Assembly: GCF_018882125.1 (NCBI RefSeq)
Contig: NZ_JACVOZ010000001.1
Coordinates: 434,001 to 498,000, forward strand
Direction: 5' to 3'
Source of the DNA: Polynucleobacter sp. AP-Melu-500A-A1
Lineage (GTDB): Bacteria; Pseudomonadota; Gammaproteobacteria; Burkholderiales; Burkholderiaceae
DNA: 64,000 bases
The notes beneath the pieces are model-generated. The model saw only the letters and a program-made list of their open reading frames with translations, did no database searches and was not told the DNA's origin. Positions 8,429-18,058 of this stretch are shown here, piece by piece; the first letter of the stretch is position 1, and every line of letters starts with the position of its first letter. Made by a program: the position numbers and the translations under genes.

Positions 8429-10171
8429 ATGAAAGCTTCACAATCATTTCTCGCCACGCTAAAAGAAGCCCCTTCAGACGCTGAGGTGGTTTCGCACAAG
8501 CTCATGGTGCGCGCAGGTTTAATTCGTAAGCTCAGTGCAGGCATTTACAACTATCTGCCTCTGGGTTTAAAAGTCATTCGCAAGGTAGAAAATATTATTC
8601 GCGAAGAAATGAACCGCGCTGGCGCTATTGAATTGTTAATGCCGATGATTCAGCCAGCTGAGTTGTGGCAAGAAACAGGTCGCTGGGAAAAGATGGGCCC
8701 TGAATTACTGCGCATCAAAGATCGTCATGATCGCGACTTTTTGATTCAGCCAACTTCAGAAGAGGTAATCACTGATTTAGCTCGCAATGAAATCAAGAGC
8801 TATAAACAGCTCCCAATCAATTTTTATCAAATTCAAACAAAATTTCGTGATGAGCGCCGCCCTCGTTTTGGCATCATGCGTGGTCGTGAGTTCAGTATGA
8901 AAGATGCTTACTCATTTGATCGTGACACCGATGGTTTGAAGAAGTCTTATCAAATCATGTTCGATGCTTACACCAGAATTTTCAATCGTATGGGTTTGAA
9001 GTTCCGTGCTGTGACTGCCGATAACGGCGCGATTGGAGGGTCGGGCAGTCAAGAGTTTCATGTGATTGCCGATACTGGTGAAGACGCGATTGTATATTGC
9101 CCAAATTCTGATTATGCAGCCAACTTGGAGGCGGCAGAATCCTTGGCTTTGATCGCCGTAAGAGCAGCAGCTACTGCGGCCATGGCTAAAGTGCCGACAC
9201 CAGATAAAACGAATTGCGCTGATGTTGCAAAGTTTTTAAATGTACCGCTTGAAAGTACTGTGAAGTCTTTATTGTTTGCTGCAGATCAAGAAAAAGGCCC
9301 AGCAAAACTCTTCATGTTGTTGGTGCGTGGTGATCATGATTTAAATGAAGTGAAGGCAAGCAAGATTCCTGGCATGGCTGAATCCCGTTTTGCTACTGAA
9401 GCTGAAATCTTGCAAGCATGTACAGCACCAGCGGGCTACTTGGGTCCAGTAGGTGTGAGCGCTGATGTTATGGTAGTAGCTGATCGTACGGTGATCAATA
9501 TGTCAGATTTCGTCTGCGGTGCGAACGATGCGGGACATCATTTAAAAGGTGTAAATTGGGGCCGCGATTTACCAGAGCCTTTGGTCTTAGATATTCGTAA
9601 CGCTGCAATTGGCGATCCATCACCAGATGGCAAAGGCGTAGTAGATATCTGCCGTGGAATTGAGGTGGGTCATGTATTTCAGTTAGGCACTCGTTATTCA
9701 GAGGCGATGGGGTGTACCTATTTAGATCAGCAGGGCAAAGCACAGCCTATGGTGATGGGTTGTTATGGTATCGGTGTAACGCGCTTGCTGGGGGCTGCAA
9801 TTGAGCAAGGTCACGATGAGCGTGGCATTATTTGGCCGATTTCAATGGCACCTTTCGAGGTAGTGATTTGCCCTATGAATTACGACAGATCAGAGCTTGT
9901 TAAGGCAACAGCAGATCAACTCTATGGTGAACTCATTGCCGCTGGGATAGACGTTATTTTGGATGATCGTGGCGAACGTCCTGGAGCGATGTTTGCTGAT
10001 TGGGAGTTGATTGGTGCACCATTCCGCGTTGTGATTGGTGACCGGGGTTTAGCAGACTCTGTCGTGGAATTTAAAGGACGCACTGACGAAGAGTCGCAAA
10101 ATATTCCACTAGCCGATATCAAAGCAAAAGTCATTACTTCAGTTGCAGAAGCTAAGAAATTAGTTTCTTAG
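8429..10171 (+). CDS. proS: Prolyl-tRNA synthetase
   Basis: 580 residues, bacterial type. The class II core is split by the YbaK-like editing insertion (about 225-395), which hydrolyses mis-charged Ala-tRNA(Pro). Landmarks are the N-terminus with [20 protein letters not shown], motif 2 [17 protein letters not shown], and the C-terminal anticodon-binding part with [18 protein letters not shown]. It is a cytoplasmic enzyme charging tRNA(Pro). Its stop lies 15 bases from the convergent ffh stop. Certain. Confidence 0.97.
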   Translation: MKASQSFLATLKEAPSDAEVVSHKLMVRAGLIRKLSAGIYNYLPLGLKVIRKVENIIREEMNRAGAIELLMPMIQPAELWQETGRWEKMGPELLRIKDRHDRDFLIQPTSEEVITDLARNEIKSYKQLPINFYQIQTKFRDERRPRFGIMRGREFSMKDAYSFDRDTDGLKKSYQIMFDAYTRIFNRMGLKFRAVTADNGAIGGSGSQEFHVIADTGEDAIVYCPNSDYAANLEAAESLALIAVRAAATAAMAKVPTPDKTNCADVAKFLNVPLESTVKSLLFAADQEKGPAKLFMLLVRGDHDLNEVKASKIPGMAESRFATEAEILQACTAPAGYLGPVGVSADVMVVADRTVINMSDFVCGANDAGHHLKGVNWGRDLPEPLVLDIRNAAIGDPSPDGKGVVDICRGIEVGHVFQLGTRYSEAMGCTYLDQQGKAQPMVMGCYGIGVTRLLGAAIEQGHDERGIIWPISMAPFEVVICPMNYDRSELVKATADQLYGELIAAGIDVILDDRGERPGAMFADWELIGAPFRVVIGDRGLADSVVEFKGRTDEESQNIPLADIKAKVITSVAEAKKLVS

Positions 10172-10186
10172 TTCTGTACTTCACTG

Positions 10187-11569
10187 CTATTTTTTAAATA
10201 GTCCGCCAATACCTTTGGCTGCACCTTTAGCAGCCATTGTCGCCATGGTGCGGGCCATCTTTCCGCCTTTGAATTGTTTCATCATGGTTTGCATTTGCTC
10301 AAACTGAGCTAAGAGGCGATTGACCTCTTGCACTTCAACGCCAGCACCAGCAGCAATCCGACGCTTACGACTTGCCTTGAGTAGTTCTGGTTTGCTGCGC
10401 TCTCGCGGAGTCATACTATCAATGATGCCGCGCATCCGTTTAGTTTGTTTATCGGCGTGACTAAGGTTTGTTTTTGAAGCTGCTTGAGCAACGTGACTTG
10501 GCATCTTATCCATCAGGCTGGCCATGCCACCCATCTTTTGCATTTGCAATAGTTGATCGCGGAAGTCTCCCAGATCAAACCCACCTTTAGAAATTTTTGT
10601 CGCCAGCTTTTCTGCTTGTGCAACATCTACATGTTGTTGTGCTTGCTCGACCAATGCCAAAATGTCGCCCATGCCCAGAATACGATTGGCCATGCGTTCT
10701 GCATCAAAGGCCTCTAGGCCATCCATCTTTTCAGCAACGCCAATAAACTTGAGAGGGACGCCGGTTACTTGACGAACAGAAAGTGCAGCGCCACCGCGTG
10801 AGTCACCATCTAACTTGGTGAGGATGACGCCGGTTAATGGCAGCGCTTCGTGGAAAGCTTTAGCAGTGTTGACTGCGTCTTGACCCAGCATGGCGTCAAC
10901 CACAAACAAGGTTTCTATTGGATGCAGACTAGCGTGCAAGGTTTTAATTTCTTGCATCAGGACTTCATCAATACCTAAGCGTCCAGCGGTATCTACCAGC
11001 ACCACATCAAAGTAATGACGGCGTGCCCAGTCCAAGGCTGCAAGCGCAATGTCGTTTGGTTTTTGGTTGATATTGCTTGGAAAAAACTCAGCCCCAACTT
11101 GTTTGCTAACTGTTTCTAATTGCTCGATAGCAGCAGGGCGATAGACGTCACAAGAGACCGTGAGTACTTTCTTCTTCTTTTTCTCTTGCAACCACTTGGC
11201 CAACTTACCTACTGAGGTTGTTTTACCCGCGCCCTGAAGGCCAGCCATGAGGATGACTGCAGGAGGTTGGGTTGCCAGGTTAAGTTCGCCACTTTGATTG
11301 GTATCACCCCGCATGACTTGGGCAAGCTCTTTTTGGACTACGCCAACCAATGCTTGACCAGGGCTGAGACTGCCAACCACTTCCTCGCCAAGGGCTTTAA
11401 ATTTAATTTGCTCTAGAAGGGATTTGACCACGGGCAGGGCCACATCAGCCTCCAATAAGGCTAAGCGGATCTCCCGCAGCATTTCTGCGGTATTGCTTTC
11501 GGTAAGGCGGGCTTGCCCACGCATTGTTTTAACAACGCGCGATAAGCGATCGGTGAGGTTCTCTAGCAT
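10187..11569 (-). CDS. ffh: Signal recognition particle protein Ffh (SRP54)
   Basis: 460 residues. The N and G domains carry GLQGAGKT (110-117), DTAGR (193-197) and TKLDG (251-255). The methionine-rich M domain (about 300-460) ends in MARTMATMAAKGAAKGIG and binds 4.5S RNA and signal peptides. Ffh targets inner-membrane proteins co-translationally to FtsY. It is divergent from the ccsA-like gene, with 20 bases between starts, the usual order in this lineage. Confidence 0.97.
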   Translation of the reverse strand: MLENLTDRLSRVVKTMRGQARLTESNTAEMLREIRLALLEADVALPVVKSLLEQIKFKALGEEVVGSLSPGQALVGVVQKELAQVMRGDTNQSGELNLATQPPAVILMAGLQGAGKTTSVGKLAKWLQEKKKKKVLTVSCDVYRPAAIEQLETVSKQVGAEFFPSNINQKPNDIALAALDWARRHYFDVVLVDTAGRLGIDEVLMQEIKTLHASLHPIETLFVVDAMLGQDAVNTAKAFHEALPLTGVILTKLDGDSRGGAALSVRQVTGVPLKFIGVAEKMDGLEAFDAERMANRILGMGDILALVEQAQQHVDVAQAEKLATKISKGGFDLGDFRDQLLQMQKMGGMASLMDKMPSHVAQAASKTNLSHADKQTKRMRGIIDSMTPRERSKPELLKASRKRRIAAGAGVEVQEVNRLLAQFEQMQTMMKQFKGGKMARTMATMAAKGAAKGIGGLFKK

Positions 11570-11589
11570 TTATGGATTAGACTTTCTAG

Positions 11590-12438
11590 ATGGATATTTT
11601 AGGTTACTCAGGTTTCGACTGGCTTACCCCAGCCCTTTATTTACTTTTACTGCTTTTTTTGAGTCAGAGAGCGAGGATTGGTAAGGAATCTGCCCGCTCT
11701 GCAGGGCTTGTCCAGGCCTGTATTTTTATCATTTTGATAATTCATGGCTTTGATTTGCATGATTCGGTCTTTACACCCGAAGGTTTCATCTTTGGGTTTG
11801 CTCAGGACTTATCTCTGATTGCCTGGGTAGGTCTAGCATTTTATTGGTTTCAATCCTGGTTTTTACCAATCGCTAGCTTGCTTTGGATGTCAATCTTATT
11901 CGCTTTATTTTGTTCTGTGCTCCCAATCTTTTTCCCAGGAGTATTAATTTCTCCAGTGGCTGTTTCAGATCCCTGGTTTAAGGCACATTTTATTGTGGCC
12001 ACTTTTTCAGTGGGTTTATTAAGTCTAGCGGCGATGCAGGCTATGTTGATGAGTGTTTATGACCGCGCCTTACATCGTCAATTAGCGATTGTTCCTAATA
12101 GTCGTCTTGCGCATTGGTTAGAAGATTTGCCGCCACTGATGACGATGGAAGGTCTGCTGTTCAATTTGATCTATGTTGGTTTTGCACTATTAACGCTGAC
12201 CGTTTTCTCAGGGCTTTTATTCTCACAAGTTTTATTTGGCAAGCCTTTTATGTTTGACCATAAAACTATTTTTGCACTCATCTCTTGGATCTTGTTTGCT
12301 GGTTTACTCATAGCCCGGCGCTCAGTAGGTTTACGTGGTTGGGCGGCAATTCGTTGGGTATTAAGTGCCTACGTTGTTTTATTACTTGCATATGTTGGCA
12401 GCCGGTTTGTGCTGGAAGTTATTCTTCAGAGAGCTTGA
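11590..12438 (+). CDS. Cytochrome c assembly (CcsA/HemX-like) integral membrane protein
   Basis: 282 residues with about eight hydrophobic helices. The CcsA/YpjD signature is visible in AHFIVATFSVGLLSLAAMQ, HWLEDLPPLMTMEGLLFNLIY (conserved polar residues between helices) and HKTIFALISWILFAGL with conserved histidine. Relatives handle haem or stabilise cytochrome c biogenesis, but this single-gene group next to ffh has no settled role. It is followed 3 bases later by the PP0621-AmpD fusion and probably co-transcribed with it. Confidence 0.8.
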   Translation: MDILGYSGFDWLTPALYLLLLLFLSQRARIGKESARSAGLVQACIFIILIIHGFDLHDSVFTPEGFIFGFAQDLSLIAWVGLAFYWFQSWFLPIASLLWMSILFALFCSVLPIFFPGVLISPVAVSDPWFKAHFIVATFSVGLLSLAAMQAMLMSVYDRALHRQLAIVPNSRLAHWLEDLPPLMTMEGLLFNLIYVGFALLTLTVFSGLLFSQVLFGKPFMFDHKTIFALISWILFAGLLIARRSVGLRGWAAIRWVLSAYVVLLLAYVGSRFVLEVILQRA

Positions 12439-12441
12439 TCT

Positions 12442-13260
12442 GTGCTTAAGTGGCTTCTCTTGTCTGCGGGCATTGTCTTATTTTATCTTTGGTTTAAATC
12501 TCAGAAACGGATCAAGACTGAAAGTAAAGGTGCCTCTAAGCCAAAACCCAGCAAGGCTAAGGTGGTAGCTAAGGCTGAAGCAATGGTCTTATGTCAGTAT
12601 TGCAAAGTGCACCTACCAAAATCAGATTCACTGACTAAGGAAGATCGTTTTTATTGTTCCCAACAGCATCTGGAAGCTCTAGATGATCAAGGTTGGTTAG
12701 GAAATGCAATTTGGAGAATTTCTCCTAATCAAGACAGTAGGCCTGAAGGCGCAACGCCAGATTTGATCGTTGTGCATCACATTAGCCTTCCTCCCGGAGG
12801 TTTTAAGAGTTCTGCCTCCAGTCAATACGTTATTGATTTTTTTCAAAATAATTTAAATCCCGCTACACATCCCTATTTTGAAGAAATTGGGTCACAAAAA
12901 GTATCGAGTCATTTTTTGATTGCCCGTACAGGCCAATTGATTCAATTTGTTTCTACTCAAAATAAGGCTTGGCATGCTGGCGCCTCTTCATTTTTAGGTA
13001 GAGAAAGATGTAATGATTTTTCAATTGGGATTGAGCTAGAGGGTGATGGCGACACTCCATTTGAGAGTGCGCAATACAAAGTATTGGCAAATCTTGTTCA
13101 AGAATTGAGCAAGTCGTATCCTCACTTGCAATTTGCTGGTCATAGCGACATCGCACCAGATCGAAAAACAGACCCAGGAAAATTCTTTGATTGGAAAAAG
13201 TTCCAAAAAGAGACAGGTCTTGCGTCGGAAAAATTGCCCTTCGGACTGAATTCCCGCTAG
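12442..13260 (+). CDS. ampD: 1,6-anhydro-N-acetylmuramyl-L-alanine amidase AmpD fused to an N-terminal PP0621-type membrane/zinc segment
   Basis: 272 residues in one frame from a GTG start. Residues 1-78 look like a PP0621-family protein: one transmembrane helix (WLLLSAGIVLFYLWF), a basic K/P/A linker, then CQYC (51-54) with C72 and H76 as a likely zinc knuckle. Residues about 82-260 are a full AmpD: VVHHIS (zinc His112 or His113), AWHAGASSFLG, GIELEG, GHSDIAPDRKTDPGKF (His234, Lys242, Asp244). AmpD removes the stem peptide from anhydro-muropeptides during cell-wall recycling and is normally a soluble protein of about 190 residues. If translated as read, the amidase would be tethered to the membrane. 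The domains are clear; the fusion itself is the unusual part. Confidence 0.85.
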   Translation: MLKWLLLSAGIVLFYLWFKSQKRIKTESKGASKPKPSKAKVVAKAEAMVLCQYCKVHLPKSDSLTKEDRFYCSQQHLEALDDQGWLGNAIWRISPNQDSRPEGATPDLIVVHHISLPPGGFKSSASSQYVIDFFQNNLNPATHPYFEEIGSQKVSSHFLIARTGQLIQFVSTQNKAWHAGASSFLGRERCNDFSIGIELEGDGDTPFESAQYKVLANLVQELSKSYPHLQFAGHSDIAPDRKTDPGKFFDWKKFQKETGLASEKLPFGLNSR

Positions 13261-13396
13261 GGCTAATATTGCTATGTGAGCGTATGCTCACTTTTTCAGC
13301 CTTTAGTTAACAAGGGTTTGAAAATAAGCACCAAAATGACTCCAAAATAAGTGTGCAAATTAGTAAAAGTACTTATAAATATTCGTCAGAAAAAGC

Positions 13397-13425
13397 TTAC
13401 CAAATCTTGAATATTTCCCTATACT
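13397..13425 (+). promoter_or_regulatory. Predicted sigma-70 promoter of nrdAB
   Basis: TTACCA (13397-13402), a 17-base spacer and TATACT (13420-13425), with A/T-rich DNA upstream. The predicted start is near 13432, giving a leader of about 100 bases. The -10 box lies inside the first NrdR box. Confidence 0.6.
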
Positions 13426-13431
13426 TAGTGC
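13416..13431. promoter_or_regulatory. NrdR box 1 (upstream)
   Basis: TCCCTATACTTAGTGC matches the 16-base NrdR consensus ACACTATATATAGTGT at most conserved places, including the CTA/TAG cores. It overlaps the -10 box, so binding should block the promoter. It pairs with a second box 31 bases downstream. Confidence 0.75.
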
Positions 13432-13446
13432 CTTATGCGCTTCGGA

Positions 13447-13462
13447 ACACTAGATGTAGTGT
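13447..13462. promoter_or_regulatory. NrdR box 2 (downstream)
   Basis: ACACTAGATGTAGTGT is an almost perfect NrdR palindrome. Its centre is 31 bases from box 1, three helical turns, the classic tandem spacing for this ATP/dATP-sensing repressor of ribonucleotide reductase genes. Confidence 0.88.
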
Positions 13463-13533
13463 TTGAATCTCGCAATACACCATTGTTTTTTAACGATATT
13501 TTGTCCAAATAACTATATAAATGCGGGAGCAAC

Positions 13534-16518
13534 ATGACATACGCTAATCCACAAACAGCAGGCCAATCTTCTGGTGCTAGTAATCCAGGAATGAGTCCTG
13601 TAGGAGCCATTAATCAAGCTCCTTCTGCTGGCTTTGTAGCTGGTGGTGTTGGTGGTACTCAGTCAATTCAATTGTCTGATTACAAAATTATTCGCCGTAA
13701 TGGCTCGGTAGTGGCTTTTGAGCCTTCCAAAATTGCCATTGCCGTAACAAAAGCATTTTTAGCGGTAAATGGTGGTCAAGGTGCTGCTTCTGCGCGTGTG
13801 CGTGAGCAAGTTGAGCAATTAACCAATTCTGTCATTCGTGCTTTGTTGCGTAGCCGTCCTAATGGCGGTACTTTTCATATCGAAGATATTCAGGACCAAG
13901 TTGAGTTGGCATTAATGCGCAGTGGCGAGCACAACGTTGCCCGTGCATATGTGTTGTACCGTGAGAAGCGTAACCAAGAGCGTGCTGCTCAACAGGAAGT
14001 TTCACAACAGACACAAAGCGCTAATCAAGTTGGTGAAGCTGGTATCAAAGTAACCGACAATGGTGTTGAGCAGTGGTTGGATATGGGTGCATTGCGCACT
14101 GTAATTGAAGCTGCATGTGAAGGCTTGGGCAATCACATTGATGCCACACCAATCATCACTGAAACGATTAAGAATTTGTACGATGGCGTACCAATGGCTC
14201 AGGTATATGACTCAGCTATCTTGGCTTCCCGCACATTGATCGAAAAAGATCCTGCATATAGCCAGGTGACAGCACGAATCTTGATGCATGTAATCCGTAA
14301 AGAAATTTTAGGCCATGAAGTATTGCAAGGCGATATGCAAGCTGAGTACAGCACTTACTTTGCTAAGTACATCAATGAAGGTATTTCTGCAGAGTTGTTA
14401 GATCCACGTATGCGTGAGTTTGATTTGCCAAGGTTGGCTGCTGCTCTCAATGCGAGCCGTGACCTGCAGTTCAATTATCTTGGTTTACAGACTCTGTATG
14501 ATCGTTATTTCTTGCATATTGAAGACCGTCGTATTGAAATGCCACAAGCATTCTTTATGCGCGTTGCGATGGGCTTATCCTTAAACGAGATGGACCGTGA
14601 GCGTCGTGCCATTGAGTTCTATGAAATCCTTTCTACATTTGATTTCATGTCCAGCACTCCAACTTTGTTTAACTCAGCAACAACCCGTCCACAGCTCTCC
14701 AGCTGCTACTTGACGACTGTGGATGATGACCTTGATGGCATCTATGAAGCCTTAAAAGAAAATGCTTTGTTGTCTAAATTTGCTGGTGGATTAGGTAATG
14801 ACTGGACTAACGTTCGCGCCCTAGGTAGTCATATCAAAGGCACCAATGGAAAATCACAAGGTGTCGTGCCATTCCTCAAAGTTGTGAACGACACGGCAGT
14901 TGCTGTGAACCAAGGTGGTAAGCGTAAAGGCGCAGTTTGTGCCTACTTGGAAACATGGCACTTAGATATCGAAGAGTTCCTTGAGTTGCGCAAGAACACT
15001 GGCGATGATCGCCGCCGCACTCATGATATGAATACCTCTAACTGGATTCCTGACTTGTTCATGAAGCGCGTCATGGAGAATGGTGATTGGACTCTGTTCT
15101 CACCTTCTAATACGCCTGATTTACATGACAAGTACGGCAAAGCATTTGAAGAGGCTTATGTTGCTTATGAGCAAAAAGCGGATCGTGGCGAGTTAAAGCC
15201 ATTCCGTAGAATTCCGGCACAACAGTTGTGGCGCAAGATGTTGGGCATGTTGTTTGAAACTGGCCACCCATGGATCACTTTCAAAGACCCATGCAATATT
15301 CGTAGCCCACAACAGCATATTGGCGTTGTTCACTCTTCTAACTTGTGTACTGAGATCACTCTCAATACCAATGAGAGTGAGATCGCTGTATGTAACCTCG
15401 GTTCTGTGAACTTAACGGCTCACATGACTACAGATGCTAATGGCAAGATGATTTTGGATCACGAGAAGCTCCAAAAAACTGTGCGTACTGCAATGCGTAT
15501 GTTAGATAACGTGATTGATATCAACTATTACGCAGTAGCTAAAGCACGCAATTCGAACTTAAAGCACCGTCCAGTTGGTATGGGCATCATGGGCTTCCAG
15601 GATTGCTTGCATATGCAGCGTATTCCTTATGCTAGCGATGAGGCAGTCCAGTTCGCAGATTCTTCAATGGAAGCGGTTTGTTACTACGCTTACCAAGCTT
15701 CATGCGAATTGGCTGAAGAGCGCGGCGTATACAGCACCTATAAAGGTTCTTTATGGGATCGCGGTATTCTCCCGCAAGATTCAGTAGCAATGCTGGCTGC
15801 TGAGCGCGGCGGTTATGTTGAGGTGGATAACTCCTCCCAGATGGATTGGAGTGGTTTACGTGCCCGTATTAACCAGCATGGCATGCGTAATTCCAATTGC
15901 GTGGCTATCGCGCCAACAGCAACGATTTCAAACATCATTGGTGTCTCTGCTTGTATCGAGCCAACATTCCAGAATTTGTTTGTGAAATCGAATCTTTCAG
16001 GTGAATTCACGGTTGTTAATGAGTACTTGGTACGTGATTTGAAAGATCGCGGTCTATGGGATGAAGTCATGATTGCCGATTTGAAGTACTTTGACGGTAC
16101 TTTGTCTAAGATCGATCGCATTCCGCAAGATTTGCGTGATTTGTACGCTACCGCTTTCGAAGTTGAGCCAACTTGGTTGGTTGAGGCAGCTTCTCGTCGT
16201 CAGAAGTGGATTGACCAAGCGCAGTCTTTGAATATTTATATGGGTGGCGCATCTGGTAAGAAATTGGATGACACTTACAAATTGGCTTGGTTGCGTGGTT
16301 TGAAGACTACCTATTACCTCCGCACGATGGCTGCTACTCACGTTGAGAAATCAACCGTTACTAGCGGTCAATTGAACTCAGTTTCTAGTGGTGGTGGTGT
16401 TAATGGCACAGATGCTGCAGCTGCAGCAAGTGCTGCTGGTGGCATTGAAGCAGATGGCCCAGTTTGTACTATGCGCCCGGGTGATGATGGCTTTGAAGAA
16501 TGTGAAGCGTGCCAATAA
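13534..16518 (+). CDS. nrdA: Ribonucleoside-diphosphate reductase, class I alpha subunit
   Basis: 994 residues. After a low-complexity Gly/Ala/Ser-rich leader (1-48), an ATP-cone allosteric domain starts at KIIRRNGSVVAFEPSKIAIA. The catalytic barrel follows with SSCYLTTVDDDLDGIYE, the NLCTEI thiyl-radical region and the partner cysteine in AVCNLGSVNL. The C-terminal pair CEAC (990-993) passes electrons from thioredoxin or glutaredoxin. The enzyme makes deoxynucleoside diphosphates together with NrdB, encoded 45 bases downstream. A GGGAG ribosome site fixes the ATG. Control by NrdR is strongly suggested by the two upstream boxes. Confidence 0.96.
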   Translation: MTYANPQTAGQSSGASNPGMSPVGAINQAPSAGFVAGGVGGTQSIQLSDYKIIRRNGSVVAFEPSKIAIAVTKAFLAVNGGQGAASARVREQVEQLTNSVIRALLRSRPNGGTFHIEDIQDQVELALMRSGEHNVARAYVLYREKRNQERAAQQEVSQQTQSANQVGEAGIKVTDNGVEQWLDMGALRTVIEAACEGLGNHIDATPIITETIKNLYDGVPMAQVYDSAILASRTLIEKDPAYSQVTARILMHVIRKEILGHEVLQGDMQAEYSTYFAKYINEGISAELLDPRMREFDLPRLAAALNASRDLQFNYLGLQTLYDRYFLHIEDRRIEMPQAFFMRVAMGLSLNEMDRERRAIEFYEILSTFDFMSSTPTLFNSATTRPQLSSCYLTTVDDDLDGIYEALKENALLSKFAGGLGNDWTNVRALGSHIKGTNGKSQGVVPFLKVVNDTAVAVNQGGKRKGAVCAYLETWHLDIEEFLELRKNTGDDRRRTHDMNTSNWIPDLFMKRVMENGDWTLFSPSNTPDLHDKYGKAFEEAYVAYEQKADRGELKPFRRIPAQQLWRKMLGMLFETGHPWITFKDPCNIRSPQQHIGVVHSSNLCTEITLNTNESEIAVCNLGSVNLTAHMTTDANGKMILDHEKLQKTVRTAMRMLDNVIDINYYAVAKARNSNLKHRPVGMGIMGFQDCLHMQRIPYASDEAVQFADSSMEAVCYYAYQASCELAEERGVYSTYKGSLWDRGILPQDSVAMLAAERGGYVEVDNSSQMDWSGLRARINQHGMRNSNCVAIAPTATISNIIGVSACIEPTFQNLFVKSNLSGEFTVVNEYLVRDLKDRGLWDEVMIADLKYFDGTLSKIDRIPQDLRDLYATAFEVEPTWLVEAASRRQKWIDQAQSLNIYMGGASGKKLDDTYKLAWLRGLKTTYYLRTMAATHVEKSTVTSGQLNSVSSGGGVNGTDAAAAASAAGGIEADGPVCTMRPGDDGFEECEACQ

Positions 16519-16563
16519 GCGATTTGCTGATTGGTTAGAACTAAAAGAATTTAGGAGAAAGTT

Positions 16564-17727
16564 ATGTTGAATTGGGAAGAGGAAGTTGCTCCAGCACTAG
16601 CAAAAGCTGGTATTGCACCGCAGCCGGTTGCAGTGGAGCCACAACGTCCACAGCCAGATCAAGTGGCACCCACTCCAGTAGCAGCTGCCAATTTATCTGG
16701 TGGCGCAGCCCTGCGTGTGAACGCTGCTGATAAGCGTGTCATTAATGCCAAGACTGATGTTAATCAGTTAGTTCCATTTAAATATAAGTGGGCTTGGGAG
16801 AAGTATTTAGCTGGCTGCGCAAACCATTGGATGCCGCAAGAGATCAATATGAACCGCGATATCGCGCTTTGGAAAGATCCAAACGGCTTAACTGAAGATG
16901 AGCGTCGCATTATTAAACGCAATCTTGGTTTCTTCACCACAGCAGATTCTTTGGCTGCAAACAATATTGTTTTGGGAACTTACCGCCACATTACTGCCCC
17001 AGAATGCCGCCAATACCTATTGCGTCAAGCTTTTGAGGAGGCAATTCATACCCACGCCTATCAATATATTGTGGAATCTTTGGGCTTAGATCAGTCCGAA
17101 ATCTTTAATGCCTACAACGAGATTGAGTCAATTCGTGCCAAAGATCAGTTCTTAATTCCCTTTATCGATGTATTAACTGACCCAAATTTCAAGACTGGCA
17201 CATTAGAAGCTGATCAAAAATTACTTCGTTCGCTGATTGTTTTTGCTTGCGTAATGGAAGGTTTGTTCTTTTATGTTGGTTTTACGCAAATACTTGCAAT
17301 GGGTCGCCAAAACAAAATGACGGGCGCTGCTGAGCAGTATCAATACATCCTTCGTGATGAGTCTATGCACTGCAATTTTGGCATCGATTTAATTAATCAA
17401 ATCAAGCTGGAGAACCCGGAGTTATGGACTTCCGAGTTCAAAGATGAGATCAAAGCGATCTTCGAAAAAGCGGTCGAATTAGAGTACCGTTATGCCGAAG
17501 ATACGATGCCTCGAGGAGTGCTCGGATTGAACGCGCCGATGTTCAAAGGATACCTAAGATACATCTGTAATCGCAGATGTTTGCAAATAGGACTTGACGC
17601 AATGTTCCCAAATGAAGAGAATCCATTTCCATGGATGTCAGAAATGATTGATCTTAAGAAAGAAAGAAACTTTTTTGAGACACGCGTTATTGAGTATCAA
17701 ACTGGTGGTGCGCTTAGTTGGGAGTAG
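16564..17727 (+). CDS. nrdB: Ribonucleoside-diphosphate reductase, class I beta subunit
   Basis: 387 residues. The diiron/tyrosyl-radical helical core begins at about residue 60, after a Pro/Ala/Gln-rich leader. Metal-ligand motifs are visible as [14 protein letters not shown] and [10 protein letters not shown]. The C-terminal tail ends TGGALSWE, which docks into NrdA. A GGAGAAAGTT site precedes the ATG. It is the second gene of the nrdAB operon. Codons and composition match its neighbours. Certain. Confidence 0.96.
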   Translation: MLNWEEEVAPALAKAGIAPQPVAVEPQRPQPDQVAPTPVAAANLSGGAALRVNAADKRVINAKTDVNQLVPFKYKWAWEKYLAGCANHWMPQEINMNRDIALWKDPNGLTEDERRIIKRNLGFFTTADSLAANNIVLGTYRHITAPECRQYLLRQAFEEAIHTHAYQYIVESLGLDQSEIFNAYNEIESIRAKDQFLIPFIDVLTDPNFKTGTLEADQKLLRSLIVFACVMEGLFFYVGFTQILAMGRQNKMTGAAEQYQYILRDESMHCNFGIDLINQIKLENPELWTSEFKDEIKAIFEKAVELEYRYAEDTMPRGVLGLNAPMFKGYLRYICNRRCLQIGLDAMFPNEENPFPWMSEMIDLKKERNFFETRVIEYQTGGALSWE

Positions 17728-18058
17728 TAGTAATATATAAGCGTATAGCCGGTTAATAGGAGATTAGACGGTTGGATAGTTTTAAAAGTCAGCAAAACAA
17801 GACTCAAATCCGAAAACCCTTGTTCAAGGGTGTCTGGGCTACTCTCTCTATTTTTTCCAGCACATTTAAGAAGCCGTCGTCCTTTGGGACCACGGCTTTT
17901 TTTCCAGGATTCATTAGCGTGCAGCACTTAGCATCAAGCCGCGCGCCGATGAATGGCTCGCTCGTCAGATCCAATCGGTTGCAAAACCAGGCGGAAATGA
18001 GTGGTCGGGTCTTCTTAATCGGTAGTTTGTACTAATCCTCACGTGAAGGAGCATGACT
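17728..18058 (+). other. 331-base non-coding gap between nrdB and the H1-like gene
   Basis: It holds a small hairpin (CCCTT/AAGGG at 17817-17830) and a terminator-like hairpin at 17871-17903. The last 150 bases probably contain the promoter and leader of the H1-like gene, but I see no convincing -35/-10 pair. A Shine-Dalgarno AAGGA lies at 18046-18050. No tRNA or known RNA family was recognised, and an 87-codon open frame here runs through the terminator and looks spurious. Confidence 0.6.
17871..17903 (+). terminator. Intrinsic terminator of nrdAB
   Basis: Outer stem AAGCCGT/ACGGCTT and inner stem GTCC/GGAC with a small asymmetric bulge, followed by a run of seven Ts. It lies about 145 bases after the nrdB stop. 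Confidence 0.8.

Noticed and set aside
17772..18035. 87-codon open frame between nrdB and the H1-like gene
   Set aside because: It runs through the nrdAB terminator, has no recognisable domain or ribosome site, and its composition is unlike the neighbouring genes.
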